A stretch of 64,000 nucleotides of DNA. It comes from Deroplatys truncata. Lineage: Eukaryota; Arthropoda; Insecta; Mantodea; Mantidae. The stretch is taken from NCBI GenBank assembly GCA_030765065.1, contig CM060988.1:202366565-202430564 (forward strand), given 5' to 3'. The notes under the pieces are model-generated. The model was not told the DNA's origin, searched no databases, and was given only the letters and a program-made list of their open reading frames with translations. Position 1 is the stretch's first letter; each line of letters begins with the position of its first letter. The position numbers and the translations under genes were made by a program. Below, piece by piece: positions 32,480 through 44,169 of this stretch.

Positions 32480-35400
32480 CTCCCACTCCCCATGGGGGTG
32501 AGTTAGGCCTGCGGGGCATCAGGCGAGTGGACGGCAGGCGAGGCGTAGGGCAGTAGAGTTCGGTGTATGGCGAGCTATCAGAGAAACCTCTCCGTAGGAA
32601 GAGGTAAGCCAATGGGGTATCAGACAAGTGGTAGACAGACGAGGTGTAGGGCAGTAGAGCGGTATATGACGAGCTATCAGAGAAACCTCTCCGTAGGAAG
32701 AGGACGTCAGGCGAAGGTTATGGCGGTGGAGCTCGGTGTGTGGCGGACTCTCAGAGGGTTCTGTCCTTGGAAAGAGATAGTGTTGTGGAGGATCAGCAGA
32801 ATGGACGGCAGCGGGGTGTATGGCGGTGGAGTTCGGTATGTGGGGGCTCTCAGAGACCTCTTCGTGGGTAGAGTTACGCCTGTTGGAATTAGTCGAGTGG
32901 AAGGAGGCGAGGCATATTGCGGTGGAGTTCGGTATGTGACGGCCTCTCAGAGGGATCTATCCGTGGGGGAATGGTTCTGTGGAACATCAGGCGTGTGGGC
33001 GACAGGTGTGGCGTATGGCGTTGGAGTTTGGTGTGTGACGGAATCTCCGAGGGACCTCTCCATGGGGAGGGGTAGACCTTTTGGGATCAGGAAAGAGGAC
33101 GGAAGTCGAGGCTTACGGCGGTTGAATTCGGTGTGTGACGCGCTCTCAGAGGGACCTCTCCGTGGAGAAAGGTAGGCCTTGGGGATCAGGCGAGTGGACG
33201 CCAGGTGAGGCGTATGGTTGTAGAAATTAAAAATTAAATTGAGTTTTATTTATGGACGGCCCTTACTGGTGTGGTCTTTAGCATCCCACTCTATATTGGG
33301 CCGAAGGTCCAGTAATTTTGCTCAGAACCCTCTTTATCAAGTTTCAGGTTCTTTTACGTGTCGTAAATCTACGACACGGGGCCACCGGCTTTACTTCCCT
33401 TCCGAAGGAAGCCATGCTAAAGATTTTTACGCCCGAAAAAAATGCATCGCCCTCCGCCGGGTTTTAACCCGCGACTTCGGGAATAGATGCTAGCATTGTA
33501 ACCACTACACTGCGGAAGACGACATATGGCTGTGGAGTTCTCAGAGGAATGCCTCCTTGGGATGAGATAGTCATATGGGGGATCAAGCGAGTGGCCAGTA
33601 GGCGAGGAGTATTGCGGTGGAGTTCGGTATGTGACGGGCTATCAGAGACCTCTCCGTGGAAAGGGAGAGGCCTATGCGCGGAGAGCGAGGCGTGTGGCGA
33701 TGGAGTTCGGTATGTGAGGGGATTTCAGTGAGATGTATCCTTGGGATGAGATAGTCATATGGGAGATCAAGCGAATGATCAGCAGGCGAGGAGTATTGCG
33801 GTGGAGTTCGGTATGTGAGGGGCTCTCAGTGGGCCTTCTCCGTGGGGAAAGGTAGGGCTGTTAGAATCAGACGAGTGAAAACGACAGGCGAGGTGTATAG
33901 CGGTGCAGTTCGGTGTGTGACGGGCAATTCAGAAGGACCTTTCCGAGTGGAGAGGTAAGCTTGTGGGAATCAGGCAGGCGATCGGATGGCGAGGTGTAAG
34001 GCAGTGGCATTCTGGGTGTGACTGGCTCTCAGTAAACTTTGGGGATTAAGCGGGATGGCGGCAGGCAAGGCGTATGGCGGTGGAGTTCAATGTGTGACAG
34101 GCTCTCAGAGGGATGTTTCATTGGGATGAGATAGTCCTTGGGGGATCAGGCGAGTGAACGGTAGGCGAGGTGTATGGCAGTGCAGTTCGTAATGTGATGG
34201 GCTCTTAGAGGGATATCTCCTTGGGATGAGATATTCCTATGGAAGATCAAGCGAGTGGACAGGAGGCCACGAGCATGAGTGAGTTTGGTGTGCGACGGGC
34301 TCTCAGAGACCTCTCCATGGGCAGGGATAGCCTTTGGAGATCAAGCGAGTGGACGGCAGGTGAGGCGTACGGCGGTGGTCCTCGGTGTGACGGGCTCTCA
34401 GAGACCTCTCCGTGAGAAGGGATAAGCCGGTGAGGGATCGAGCGAATGGACGGCAGGCAAGGTATGGCGGTGGAGTTCGGTGTTTGACGGGCTCTCAGAG
34501 GAATGTCTCCTTGGGATGAGATAGTCATATGGGGGATCAAGCGAGTGGCCAGCAGGCGAGGAGTATTGCAATGGAGTTCGGTAAGTGACGGGCTATCAGA
34601 GACCTCTCCGTGGAAACGGATAGGCCTATGCGCGGCGAGCGAGGAGTGTGGCGATGGAGTTCGGTATGTGAGGGGCTCCCGGTGGGATGTATCCTTGGGA
34701 TGAGATAGTCATATGGGAGATCAAGCGAGTGATCAACAGGCGAAGAGTATTGCGGTGGAGTTCGGTATGTGAGGGGCTCTCAGTGGAATGTATCCTTGGG
34801 ATGAGATAGTCATGTGGGAGATTAAGCGAGTGACCAGCAGGCGAGTATTGCAGTGGAGTTCGGTATGTGAGAGGCTCTCAGTGGGATGTATCCTTGGGAT
34901 GAGATAGTCAGATGGGATATCAAGCGAGTGATCAGCAGGCGAGGAGTATTGCAGTGGAGTTCGGTATGTGAGAGGCTCTCAGTGGGATGTATCCTTGGGA
35001 TGAGATAGTCATATGGGAGATCAAGCGAGTGATCAGCAGGCGAGGAGTATTGCGGTGGAGTTCGGTATGTGAGGGGCTCTCAGTGGGATGTATCCTTGGG
35101 ATGAGATAGTCAGATGGGATATCAAGCGAGTGATCAGCAGGCGAGGAGTATTGCGATGGAGTTCGGCATGTGAGGGGCTCTCAGTGGGATGTATCCTTGG
35201 GATGAGATAGTCATATGGGAGATCAAGCGAGTGACCAGCAGGCGATGAGTATTGCGGTGGAGGTCGGTATGTGAGGGGCTCTCAGTGGGATGTATCCTTG
35301 GGATGAGATAGTCATATGGGAGATCAAGCGAGTGACCAGCAGGCGAGAAGTATTGCGGTGGAGTTCGGTATGTGAGGGGCTCTCAGTGGGATATATCCTT

Positions 35401-35560
35401 GGGATGAGATAGTCATATGGGAGATCAAGCGAGTGATCAGCAGGCGAGGAGTATTGCGATGGAGTTCGGTATGTGAGGGGCTCTCAGTGGGATGTATCCT
35501 TGGGATGAGATAGTCATATGGGAGATCAAGCGAGTGACCAGCAGGCGAGGCTTGTGGCCC
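32480..35560. repeat. 101-bp GC-rich satellite array
   Basis: Unit contains gagtattgcggtggagttcgg, tatgtgaggggctctcag, tgggatgtatccttgggatg and gagatagtcatatggga with gatcaagcgagtg. Successive gatgtatcc positions (34686, 34787, 34885, 34986, 35087, 35188) give a period of 101 with one 98. Units are nearly identical at 34600-35560 and progressively degenerate leftwards to 32480. Interrupted by SINE2 at 33228-33525. Open frames on both strands are artefacts of the repeat. Confidence 0.92.
33228..33525 (-). mobile_element. SINE2 inserted in the 101-bp array
   Basis: Complete minus-strand copy from the tail complement aaattgagttttatttatgg to the head cattgtaaccactacactgc. Array units resume at once with gacatatggctgtggagttc. 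Confidence 0.88.
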
Positions 35561-36189
35561 AGGAGTTGGTTTTGTGATGGGGGTCTGGACTACCTCCAGA
35601 CTCATTTGGTCCGAACCAAAGGCCGACCAAGCTTTTGACATTTATAGACGATAAGAAGCCTGGGACCAAGAAAGGCCGTGGATCAGCAAGGAGAAAATGT
35701 TACACGACAAAGAAAGGCAGTTTTCCGCATGCGCGACTTCCATAGAGCATTAAACTAACCACTGTTACCCCCTAGTTTTTAACTTTCCATGGTCGTTTCA
35801 CAGCTGTTTTCTCATCGGTTCAGTGCTTCCGCCTCAACGCAGGAAGAGATGGTGCTAACCAAGAAGCGTGCATTAAAACGGTTGGAGGAGGAAAATGCCT
35901 TTTTTCCTTAATGCAAAAAAGATGGATATTATTGAAAACAAATCGGTTTCGACAAATGCAAATGCAAAAAACGAGGAGGCATGAAAAGAGATAATATATA
36001 GGTTTTGTGCATGATTCTAACCTATTACCCTCCTCTCTTTTTGGAAATGTTCTTATCCACCAGATACACAGTTTCGTGGTATTGTTAATCATTTCAATAA
36101 AAATATAACTTTCTGGAATATTAATTTTTAACCTTAAAATTACGGAAAGAAATCGAATTTAAGTAGCAAGCAACATGTGCTATGGAAGT
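35561..36189. other. Flank between satellite and LINE
   Basis: Starts with a small stem GTCTGGA-ctacc-TCCAGAC (35584-35602). The rest shows no gene or known repeat; some may be 3' flank of the LINE that follows. Confidence 0.35.
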
Positions 36190-39100
36190 GCTATTATGGA
36201 AACCGAATGTAAGGGTTCGCTTCCATGAACATAAGCACAACCAACACCGTTGGTGCGCTTAGATCCATCGGCATAGATCAAAATTCGGCCAGTGTAACCT
36301 GAGAGAAATTCCTAAAGACAGGTGCGGGTACTAAACATAGGCATCGTAGACTTCCGGTATACCATCATCCCAAGATCTACGTGAGATGTCGCAGGCAACC
36401 AAGGAGGGAACACCATCTCCCCCTTAGCAAACATGCTAGGCATTTCAATGGCATGCTTTCTAAGAAGCTCCCGGAAACGAACACCTGCAGGTCTTGGATT
36501 AATGGAGCTATTGCTGTAATGTTCGTCCAGCGCAGTGTGAAAAAAAGAAGCGAACGTTGGATGTTGAGGCATACATTTAAGCGCACAGCCATAATTTCCC
36601 ACGAGGACATCACGCCGATATCGCAGAAGAGTTCTGCCGATTCGGCGTAAAGACTCATAACTGGGCTGGTGGGAAAAGCAGTAATAGCCATTCGAATGCC
36701 CCGGTTATGGACTGCGTCTAATCTCATCAGCACAGATGGTCGTGCTAAGGAATAAATGATACACCCATAGCCTATTTTTGATCGGATGAGTCCGCGATAC
36801 AGTCGCAGCAAAATAGTTCGATCCGCTCCCCAAGATTTGCCATGGTAGTAAATCTGGACCGAAACGGAGCGAAGGTGGTAATCCTCTCCTACGGCGCCAG
36901 AAGTTCACGCATATTGACTTCGCAGTTGAGAAACGAAAGCCGGTTTTAGAACTCCATTCTTGGATATTATCTAAGCATTGCTGCATACGGCGTTCCAAAA
37001 CCGGCGTACGCAGATAAGTCCAATAAACCGCAAAGTCGTCTACGAATAAGTATGACGATACCCCTGGATGAAACACGTTTAGAGATAGAATTAATTGCAA
37101 TAGCAAACAGTATAACGTTTAGTACCGACCCCTGAGGTACTCCTTTCTCCTGAACAAAAAGGTTTGAAAAAACCGAGCCGAGCCTTACTCGGGAAACGCG
37201 GTCCTTCATAAACTCCTGAATGAACAGTTGTAAACATACACTATGTTCCAGGCGTGTAGGGAACGTAGTATCCCTGCTCCAACACGTATCATAAGCCTTC
37301 TCGAGGTCATAAAATATCGCAACGGTTTGACAACTCTTCATGAATCCGTTCATGATCTGTGTCGATAATGTCACAAGGTATAATCCATTGTTGAACGGCG
37401 TCTGCGAAAATTGTACTGGGTGTTGGTCAGCAGGTTGTGAGTTTCCAATCACCATACCAACCGTCCATTGATCATGAGTTCCATCGCCTTGCAAACGCAA
37501 CTGGTGAGGGAAATAGGACGGTTGCTGGACGCGAAATGACGGTCCTTTCCAGCTTTCAAAATGGGTATGACAGTGACCTCCCACCACTTTCCTGGAAAAG
37601 TGGTGTCAAACCAAACACGATTATAGACCTCGAGTAGGAAAGCCTTACCTTCAGGAGAGAGCTGTTGTAACATCTGTACACGGATACGATCTCGTCCTGG
37701 TGCTGATAGTCGCGAAGATGAAAGCGCGTGTTCTAACTCCGCCATAAAAAGGCGATTGTAATCTTCAAGATTTCCTGAACGAAAAAAGAAATCTTGAGAT
37801 TCCACCTGAGACTTAACAGGAAGGAACTCGGGCGAATAGTTATCTGAGCTAGACACTTGAGCAAAAGCACAGACAAATGTGTTACCCACGTCAAATGTAT
37901 CGCCAATTAAGACCGCCAATTAGCATGTGCGTCGATTTTCCGGCCACACGCCTTAAGTTATCCCAAACGACAGAGGAAGGTGAACGTCGATTAAACGAAG
38001 CTACAAACTTGCTTCGTGATGTATTTTTGCTATTCTTTATAACATATCTAGACTTGGCACGCACTGTCTTGTATTCGATTAGGTTATCCAGTGTGTGGGG
38101 CGACGCTGGAAAACCCTAAGAGCACGCCTGCGAGTATGAATGACAATTCGGCACTCTTCCGTGCACCAAAGGACTGGAAATCGACGAGGGTTGGCAGTCG
38201 ACAGTGGAATAGCTTGCTCAGCAGCAGAAAGAATTTTCTCTGTGAGATGTTCGACCAACAAATTTACAGTGTCGTGCTCATTATAATTAAACACAGCCAA
38301 CTGGGAGTAAAGGTTCCAGTTGGCATGATGTAAGCGCCAGCTAGGTAAGCGTGTGGAACATATATCTTGTGTAGGAGACTAATAAGACATGGAAAGTGGT
38401 CACTAGTGTAAATCAGAGATGACATTCAATTGCAAGGAAATTGCCAACTATGGTGAATAAACTGCAATATCAAGGTGTGAAAGGCTGTTGAAGGAGTCTG
38501 AGAGATATGCAGGCTCTCCGGGGTTCAGAAGAGCTAGGTTATAATTGTCCAAAAAATCGGCAATTAATTTACCTCTCACACAAGCCCAGGTGAGCCCCAA
38601 AGAAGTTGATGGGCATTAACGTCCACCACCAACAGAATAGGCGTTGGTAACTGAGAGACTAGATCTTCTAAATCCATGAGTGAGAGGTCATAGGATGGAG
38701 GCAGATAAATGTTACAAATGGTAAATCGGATGGATGGTAGTTTAATCCTTACAGCCACTGACTGGATGTCAGACTGTATGGATACAGATTCCATAAATAT
38801 ATCATCTCTGAAGAGCATCACAGTGCCCCCGTGCGCAGGAATACCCTCTTCCGGTGCAAGATCACATCGTGCTAGGGTATATCGTCTAAGTTGAAAGCTG
38901 TCTTGCGGACGGAGTTTAGTCTCTTGTAAACACATGACCAAAAGCTCATTCTTATTGAGCAGAAGTTCAAGCTCTGGTCTATGTATTCTAATACCACGGA
39001 TGTTCCATTGTAGGATAGCCATTAGAATTATAACGGGATAAGTTCTTAATCGTAGACGTTTACGATGTGGAAAGCGGTGGTCGAATCAATGTTCCCTTTT

Positions 39101-40330
39101 TCTTTGGTGTCGGGCTAACACCTTTAACGGAGGATTTATCCTGCCGCGTTTTCACTGTCTTTCTGGCAGTGTGGGCAGAATCCCCTGCTCCATCTCCTCC
39201 ACGGGAGAGGACCCCTTTCCAATAGAAAACCTCGGTTCGAGAATCTCGAACCGATTGGAAGTTGAGATCAGCGAAGATGTTGATCGCCGATCCGAGTCCT
39301 TCCCAGGAGATTCCTCAGATGAGGATCTCCGAGAAGATGTTTGTGGACTTTTCCTTCCCTTGGATGTTCCGGGTACAGACTTTGCATTTTCTTTCAGGAA
39401 GTCAGTTCGGTTATAGCTGGTTTTGAACTTTATCTGTGGGGCATTATAAGTTACAGGCTTGCCAGTCTTATTGCTTGAAGTCGATGGTCTTGATGCTGAA
39501 TTTACTGAAGGGAACTTTGCAGGTGTTGTTGCAGATGTAGATGTGGGTTTCGTGGCCTTTGGAAGTGATCTGGCTAAGAGAATCTTTTCTGAAATTGTGG
39601 CCCCGTTAATATCGCTGGTTTGAGTTGCGATTTCCCGACTCGGCACCGGTTTAGCTGCAACTGAGCTGTAGGTACCGGACTTTGGGACAGAGGGTTGGCG
39701 GACGCGCAGGAGTTTCCGGGCTTTCGAGAAGGAAACCTTCGCCCTAACCCGGATCTCCTGGATCGCCCTTTCCTCTGTAAAACGGGGCATTCTCGGGAAC
39801 TACATGTATGTTCACCACTGCAGTTATTGCATGTTGGAGCTGCTCCCTAGTGAGAATTCTCCACAGTTAACGCAGGTAGCTTCACCGTTACAGAAATCAC
39901 TTGTATGACCAAAGCGCTGGCACTTATAGCATTTGAGCGGGTTGGGGATACATGGCCTTACTTCAATGGTTTCATACCCTGTCTTAATCCTTTGAGGTAG
40001 ATCTACCCGATCAAAGGTAAGAAACAGGGTACGAGTAGGCACAAATTACCTCCTTGTCTCCGCAGAACCCCATATACGGATGTCACATCTGGATCTTCTA
40101 GATTCTCTTGAATCTCCTCATTGGGCATACCGTCTCGACTCTAATTGCATAGCTTGCTAACAAGTTGGCTTTCAAGACAGTCGGTGCCTGGGATGCTAAA
40201 TTTGCTTCAACCAGGAACATGCCATTGCAACTTCTTATGCACGACTTCACAGCACCAGCAATTTTATCGAGACCCTTCTGAACTATAAAAGGATTCACCG
40301 ATGTAAACATTTTCCTTCCTCTGTTCTATT
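36190..40330 (-). mobile_element. I-superfamily LINE (ORF1, endonuclease, RT, RNase H), degenerate
   Basis: Minus strand. ORF1 (40310 to about 39152): MFTSVNPFIVQKGLDKIAGA, zinc knuckles CYKCQRFGHTSDFC and CNNCSGEHTCSSREC, then ERAIQEIRVRAKVSFSKAR and a Ser/Lys-rich tail. The frame is lost between the knuckles and near 39790. ORF2: APE endonuclease from 39022 (MAILQWNIRGI, QETKL, GTVMLFRDD, NIYLPPS, VDVNAHQLLWGS at about 38600, SDHFP near 38400). The RT spans 37919-36377 with FYDLEKAYDT (near 37310), GVPQGSVL (about 37143-37120) and the catalytic box as LFVDDF (near 37040). The RNase H start YADGSKRTNGVGCAYVHG is near 36250, after which the domain is cut off. The RNase H places it in the I superfamily (I/Nimb/Ingi-like). 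Several frameshifts and stops; not active. Its 5' leader joins 40331-40734. Confidence 0.9.
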
Positions 40331-40734
40331 AATTACTAAGTAGTGAGGACCACAACACTCGACTACTTCTTTTCCATTTAACTTTTTTTTTGTTTTGGTT
40401 TTGGATTTTTCCATGGCGAAAATATCCTCCACCATTGCAAATGTCTCCGATGGCATACTCACATCCTGAGCACCACCTCGGTTTAGGTGAGAGTCCTGGC
40501 CTGGACCTTGCTCACCTTAGGGTCTCACCTCCCAATTCATAGAGGGACCCAATCGCTTTCAGGAATGTAACAGCTCATACAATGGCCCCTCCCCGGGACT
40601 GACCTTTATCAGCGGATACGAACACAGTCCTACATGATACTCAGAGGCTGGGAATTGCGCCAATCCCGTACCTGCCGTAGTAGGCCCCTGGGGGAAGGGA
40701 GCCCGCTGCACCAGCCAGGACCCGGGGAGTTAAA
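40331..40734 (-). other. Probable 5' leader of the I-type LINE
   Basis: GC-rich sequence upstream of ORF1 with no open frame. It includes cctccccgggactgaccttt and ccaggacccggggagtt on the plus strand. The latter resembles the stretch before the SINE1 tail at 6455-6475. Confidence 0.45.
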
Positions 40735-40890
40735 AATCTATAAATGGTAGGGACCCTGCCCTCTGCCTGTCGTGCCTCCTAGTGCGGCCGCCCTCGTTCT
40801 CCTCTCATCTCACCCGCGCCCCGTCAGGGACCTAGGCACAAGGTGCTAAGTCCCCTTTCGCTTCTAGTCCTCTCCTATCCTACGGTACAA
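40735..40890 (+). mobile_element. SINE1 tail sequence at the LINE 5' edge
   Basis: ctataaatggtagggaccct, gcctgtcgtgcctcctagtg and cgcttctagtcctctcctat match the 3' end of SINE1 at 6480-6580. Either a 5'-truncated SINE1 lies here, or the SINE tail and LINE leader share an origin (in antisense). Confidence 0.6.
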
Positions 40891-41274
40891 TAAACCATTT
40901 GACCACGAAGATGCCGGCCACTGCACTAGATTGCTAAAAGTTCGTTTTCAGAACAAGAATTAAATAAATCAGTGTATTTATTTTTTCACGCATATATTTG
41001 ATTGCAGTATTTCTCTTAGCTTGCAAAGCTAACCTTTAGCCTCGACTGCAACCCCATAGTTTAAGACAAATGTTTTGAGAGGCTCTTTCCGTTAACTACG
41101 ATTTCAACCAAATTCTGAAAAGTGTCTACAAATATTCCTCAAAGTTTTATCGAGGTTACCAATGTTTTGTAGGAAGCACATGTGAAGAGACGTCGCACTT
41201 TTCCACAATAATGTCCTTTAACCTGCTAGCTCATATCAGACGATGAACCATGTGTGAAATTATGTTGTTTTTTT

Positions 41275-41360
41275 TTAGTTTAAAGTTGCCCGACAATAAG
41301 GGAAAACTCCGGATAACTCACCCTAACCGAGATTCGAACTCGGGAGACGCACTTTTTATG
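41275..41360 (-). mobile_element. tRNA-like SINE fragment
   Basis: Minus strand: B box CCCGAGTTCGAATCTCGG then ttagggtgagttatccggag and ttttcccttattgtcgggc. The A box is missing. The 380 bp to its left (40891-41274) shows nothing recognisable. Confidence 0.55.
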
Positions 41361-41663
41361 TAGTAAGTATCTCTTACGGTTTATCAATTATATACAAGTC
41401 TTTCAGAATGAAGAGGACTTCAAGGCTATTCACAGAAAATGAAGATATACATTTAATTTGTCATGCAAATATGTATCTTACTCATATAGATAATATTTTA
41501 ATGAATTAATGTCATCTTTGAGAGCAAAAAATGACAAACATTTCTCTAAAGGGTAGTTTGGGGTGGAGGGATCTTCTTGAAAATCCTCGTATCGTATCCT
41601 TGGAAGAGTTTGAGCTTGATATCAAGTTGGGTCTTTAACCGACTTTTCGTTTGAGTTGTGCTC

Positions 41664-41665
<2 letters not shown>

Positions 41666-41728
<63 letters not shown>
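41666..41728 (+). repeat. (CA)n microsatellite, about 31 units
   Basis: Uninterrupted CA run at the standard CA site of the surrounding X copy. The Cys/Val frame seen on the other strand is an artefact. Confidence 0.97.
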
Positions 41729-41744
41729 CTATTTTTAATTTTTA

Positions 41745-42428
41745 CTTTCTCTTCCCGTACATAGTAGATAGAGAAGTTATTGCATTCCACCCAAAAATTC
41801 GATTTCTAGAAAAGGGCTATTGTGTGTGTGCGCCCGCCTGTGTCTGTGAACAGTATAGCTCAAAATCTAAAATTCGGATAAATACCAAGGTTGGTATTTA
41901 CGTTCAGTATCTTCCAAAGATACAACACGAAGACTTCCAAGAACATTTCCCCACCCCAAACTACCCTTTACATCGAATGATTCTCTAAATTTTTGATTTT
42001 CTAAAAAACGGCCCTAACGATTTTGATTAAAATACCATATATGAAAGATATTTACATGACAAATAAAATGTAATCTTGAATTTTCGGGGAATAGCCCATG
42101 AAGTCCTCTTCATTTAGAGGGAGATATCTTTAAAACACACAATCTATTTCAAATAAGTTTTATTGTGGCATAAGCCATTTCTGAGGTATCCGTTATTAAA
42201 GGTTCGAATTCTTAATTTCTTGATCATTCTATTCAAAAGTCCTGTCAACTTTCAGTTGTTTCTCGTGATGTCATGGCAACAGTATGGAATTTTAAGGCCA
42301 GCATATAGCGTCCATTTGACTATCGCTGTTCTCTTTGTATCTATAACGAAATGTGTATTGTAGATATGTCTACAAATTTATATTTGGATTAAAATGTAGT
42401 AGACAGAAAAAGCGTATCACATCAGATT
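41745..42428 (-). mobile_element. Repeat family X, near full length, nested in X
   Basis: Starts at the T-run with ttactttctcttcccgtaca, ccacccaaaaattcgatttc and ends agtagacagaaaaagcg...cacatcagattt. Carries the core gattttgattaaaatacca. Its insertion site is a T-run of the host X copy. Confidence 0.7.
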
Positions 42429-42515
42429 TGCGAAATCTCGATATCAAATTTCTGTGATGAAATGCAATACTTGCTCTACTTACTACATTTAAATAGCAGT
42501 AGAGAAAGTAACGAG

Positions 42516-43189
42516 AAGCACGAATGTTTCCATCTCACATCTTCCAAGGAAGCAAGCGTTATTTCTCAGTAACAGTTCCAAAATAAGTACCTGCCCGACT
42601 CGGGTTCTTTCGTCCCGGACATGCGTGAGCGAATTCGTAACATGCTGTTAACAACAATGCATATATTTCTTATTAAGATTACAGCTAATTTAATTCACAT
42701 CCATCATCATAGCAGGAACCGTCTTGTTCCGTGATAGTAATGTTTAATCTCGGGTAATAATTGTGTAAACCAAGAGTTCAACAGACACGTCAATCTCCTT
42801 CTAGTTGGATTTAAGATCTTTTTCTGTTAATTTAATTTTTCACTGGTTTTCGCACTGTGCACATTCCTCAAAGTATGTACCCAGTCTTCATCCCCAGACT
42901 CTCCAGCCTCCCAGTCTAAACCATGTCATTCCTGCACTTTCCTTTCTTCCTAAGGCAAGTATATGCCTCTTTACCCCAATTCAATTTTATTTCATTTGCT
43001 AGGCTTAGAGAAAGCTTAGTTTTACAATCCGATTCAGATTTCCTGTCGTCTGATGTCTATTACTCTTCTTTTGACACATTTCCGTATGTTTTTGTTGTTT
43101 ATTTCATCTCTTTCCCTTACAGACCCATGCTTATTCTCCTCAGCTCAACATTTATATTGTGAAGTACGAGCATTATTGCGTATGTGACC
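42516..43189. other. Unassigned AT/pyrimidine-rich sequence
   Basis: No gene or repeat recognised. 42820-43160 is pyrimidine-rich on the plus strand. Confidence 0.4.
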
Positions 43190-43229
43190 TGGCGGCCCAG
43201 ATCGGGTATTGCGCAAGAGTGGAGGGGAT

Positions 43230-43376
43230 AAGTCAGTTAGCATAGCGTTACCACGCCGAGTTGAGCGTGGGTTTAGTCAGTCGAGGCTAGTTACTGTTCG
43301 AGGCAAGACGTTAGTGTGTGCGCGCTGCCCATACCAGCAGTATGGCGTCCTCACCGACAGACAAGGAAGCAAGGAG
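43230..43376 (+). CDS. Candidate first exon of an unidentified gene (MASSPTDKEAR...)
   Basis: A CpG-rich island (about 43190-43376) in AT-rich DNA contains two arthropod-type initiators (aagTCAGTTAGC near 43230, tagTCAGTCGAGG near 43274). A start codon in good context follows at 43342 (A at -3, G at +4). The frame reads M A S S P T D K E A R and is cut by a splice donor AG|GTAATG after 43376 (11 codons plus two bases, phase 2). No in-frame alternative start lies between the initiators and 43342 that gives a longer peptide with a donor. A short N-terminal peptide on a first exon with a following long intron is normal in large insect genomes. I do not recognise the protein, and no second exon is visible. 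A chance ATG in a CpG-rich repeat is the main alternative. Transcription start is inferred. Confidence 0.35.
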
Positions 43377-44169
43377 GTAATGCAATCCCCTTTTATTAAT
43401 AAATGTAGTTGCCATCCACTTCCATTTAATGTAAATTATTATAGTAGATAGATCCCTTCCCTCATCCACACCATGGGATAATATTTCTGTTAGGAACTTG
43501 CTAATATTTTTTATAATTTCTCTCAGCTGCGTCCCCCGTCTGACCTCGTATAACGTGAATTATTAACTTTAAGATCCTCGGTAACCGCTCTACCCCCATT
43601 GAGCTAAAATTAACAAAGAGGACACGACAATATGTTAGCTTGGAAAAAAATATTTTTCAACAATAGTTCCGGCCATTCCATTAAAAAGTCTAGGTTATTC
43701 CAAAATAACGGTCAAGTACGTCACGAGTATTTACACATAACAACACGATACACTTGACTGACGGGTTATTTAGCACCAATTCTCCGTATATTGCCAAGCG
43801 GAAAGACGACGATCCCTTCCTTTCCTCTCTCCCACTTTCATCCGACATTGGTCACTTAATTCACCTCTTCCATCAGTTACCAGAATGCTAATGAGTTCAA
43901 TAGAATAATTAAATGTGATTGGTTGGTAGATTTATAGCGGAACTTGGAAGCGGAGACATTCCATACATATACTTGTACTGTCTACGACCGGAGCGTTAGG
44001 TTGGAGGACTCTGTAAATAGACCCATGGAGTCGTTCCAAAATATGTTATCTTTATATGAGATAACTTGCACATTTTGAATTTTCTGTAGGTCCATTTTAT
44101 CAAACTCAGAAACCATAACAAGTAAACAGAAGGAATGTACAATTAGTGTTATATAAGCTTTTTCGTGTC
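43377..44169. other. Unassigned sequence, possible first intron
   Basis: AT-rich. 43570-43606 on the minus strand resembles an A box (gctcaatgggggtagagcgg) without a matching B box, probably an old SINE head. Nothing else recognised. Confidence 0.35.

Larger units (their letters stand above)
41365..42515 (+). mobile_element. Repeat family X copy split by another X copy
   Basis: Left part 41365-41744 (acggtttatcaattatatac, ccttggaagagtttgagctt, gagttgtgctcttcacac), right part 42429-42515 (cgaaatctcgatatcaaatt, then ctctacttactacatttaaa and agtagagaaagt). The two parts join in the normal X order once the opposite-strand copy between them is removed. Confidence 0.7.

Noticed and set aside
32567-35641. 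Several long frames in the 32.5-35.6 kb region (both strands)
   Set aside because: The 101-bp GC-rich satellite keeps frames open by chance; no domain, no start or splice logic.
41546-41728. Cys/Val-repeat frame
   Set aside because: Translation of the (CA)n microsatellite.
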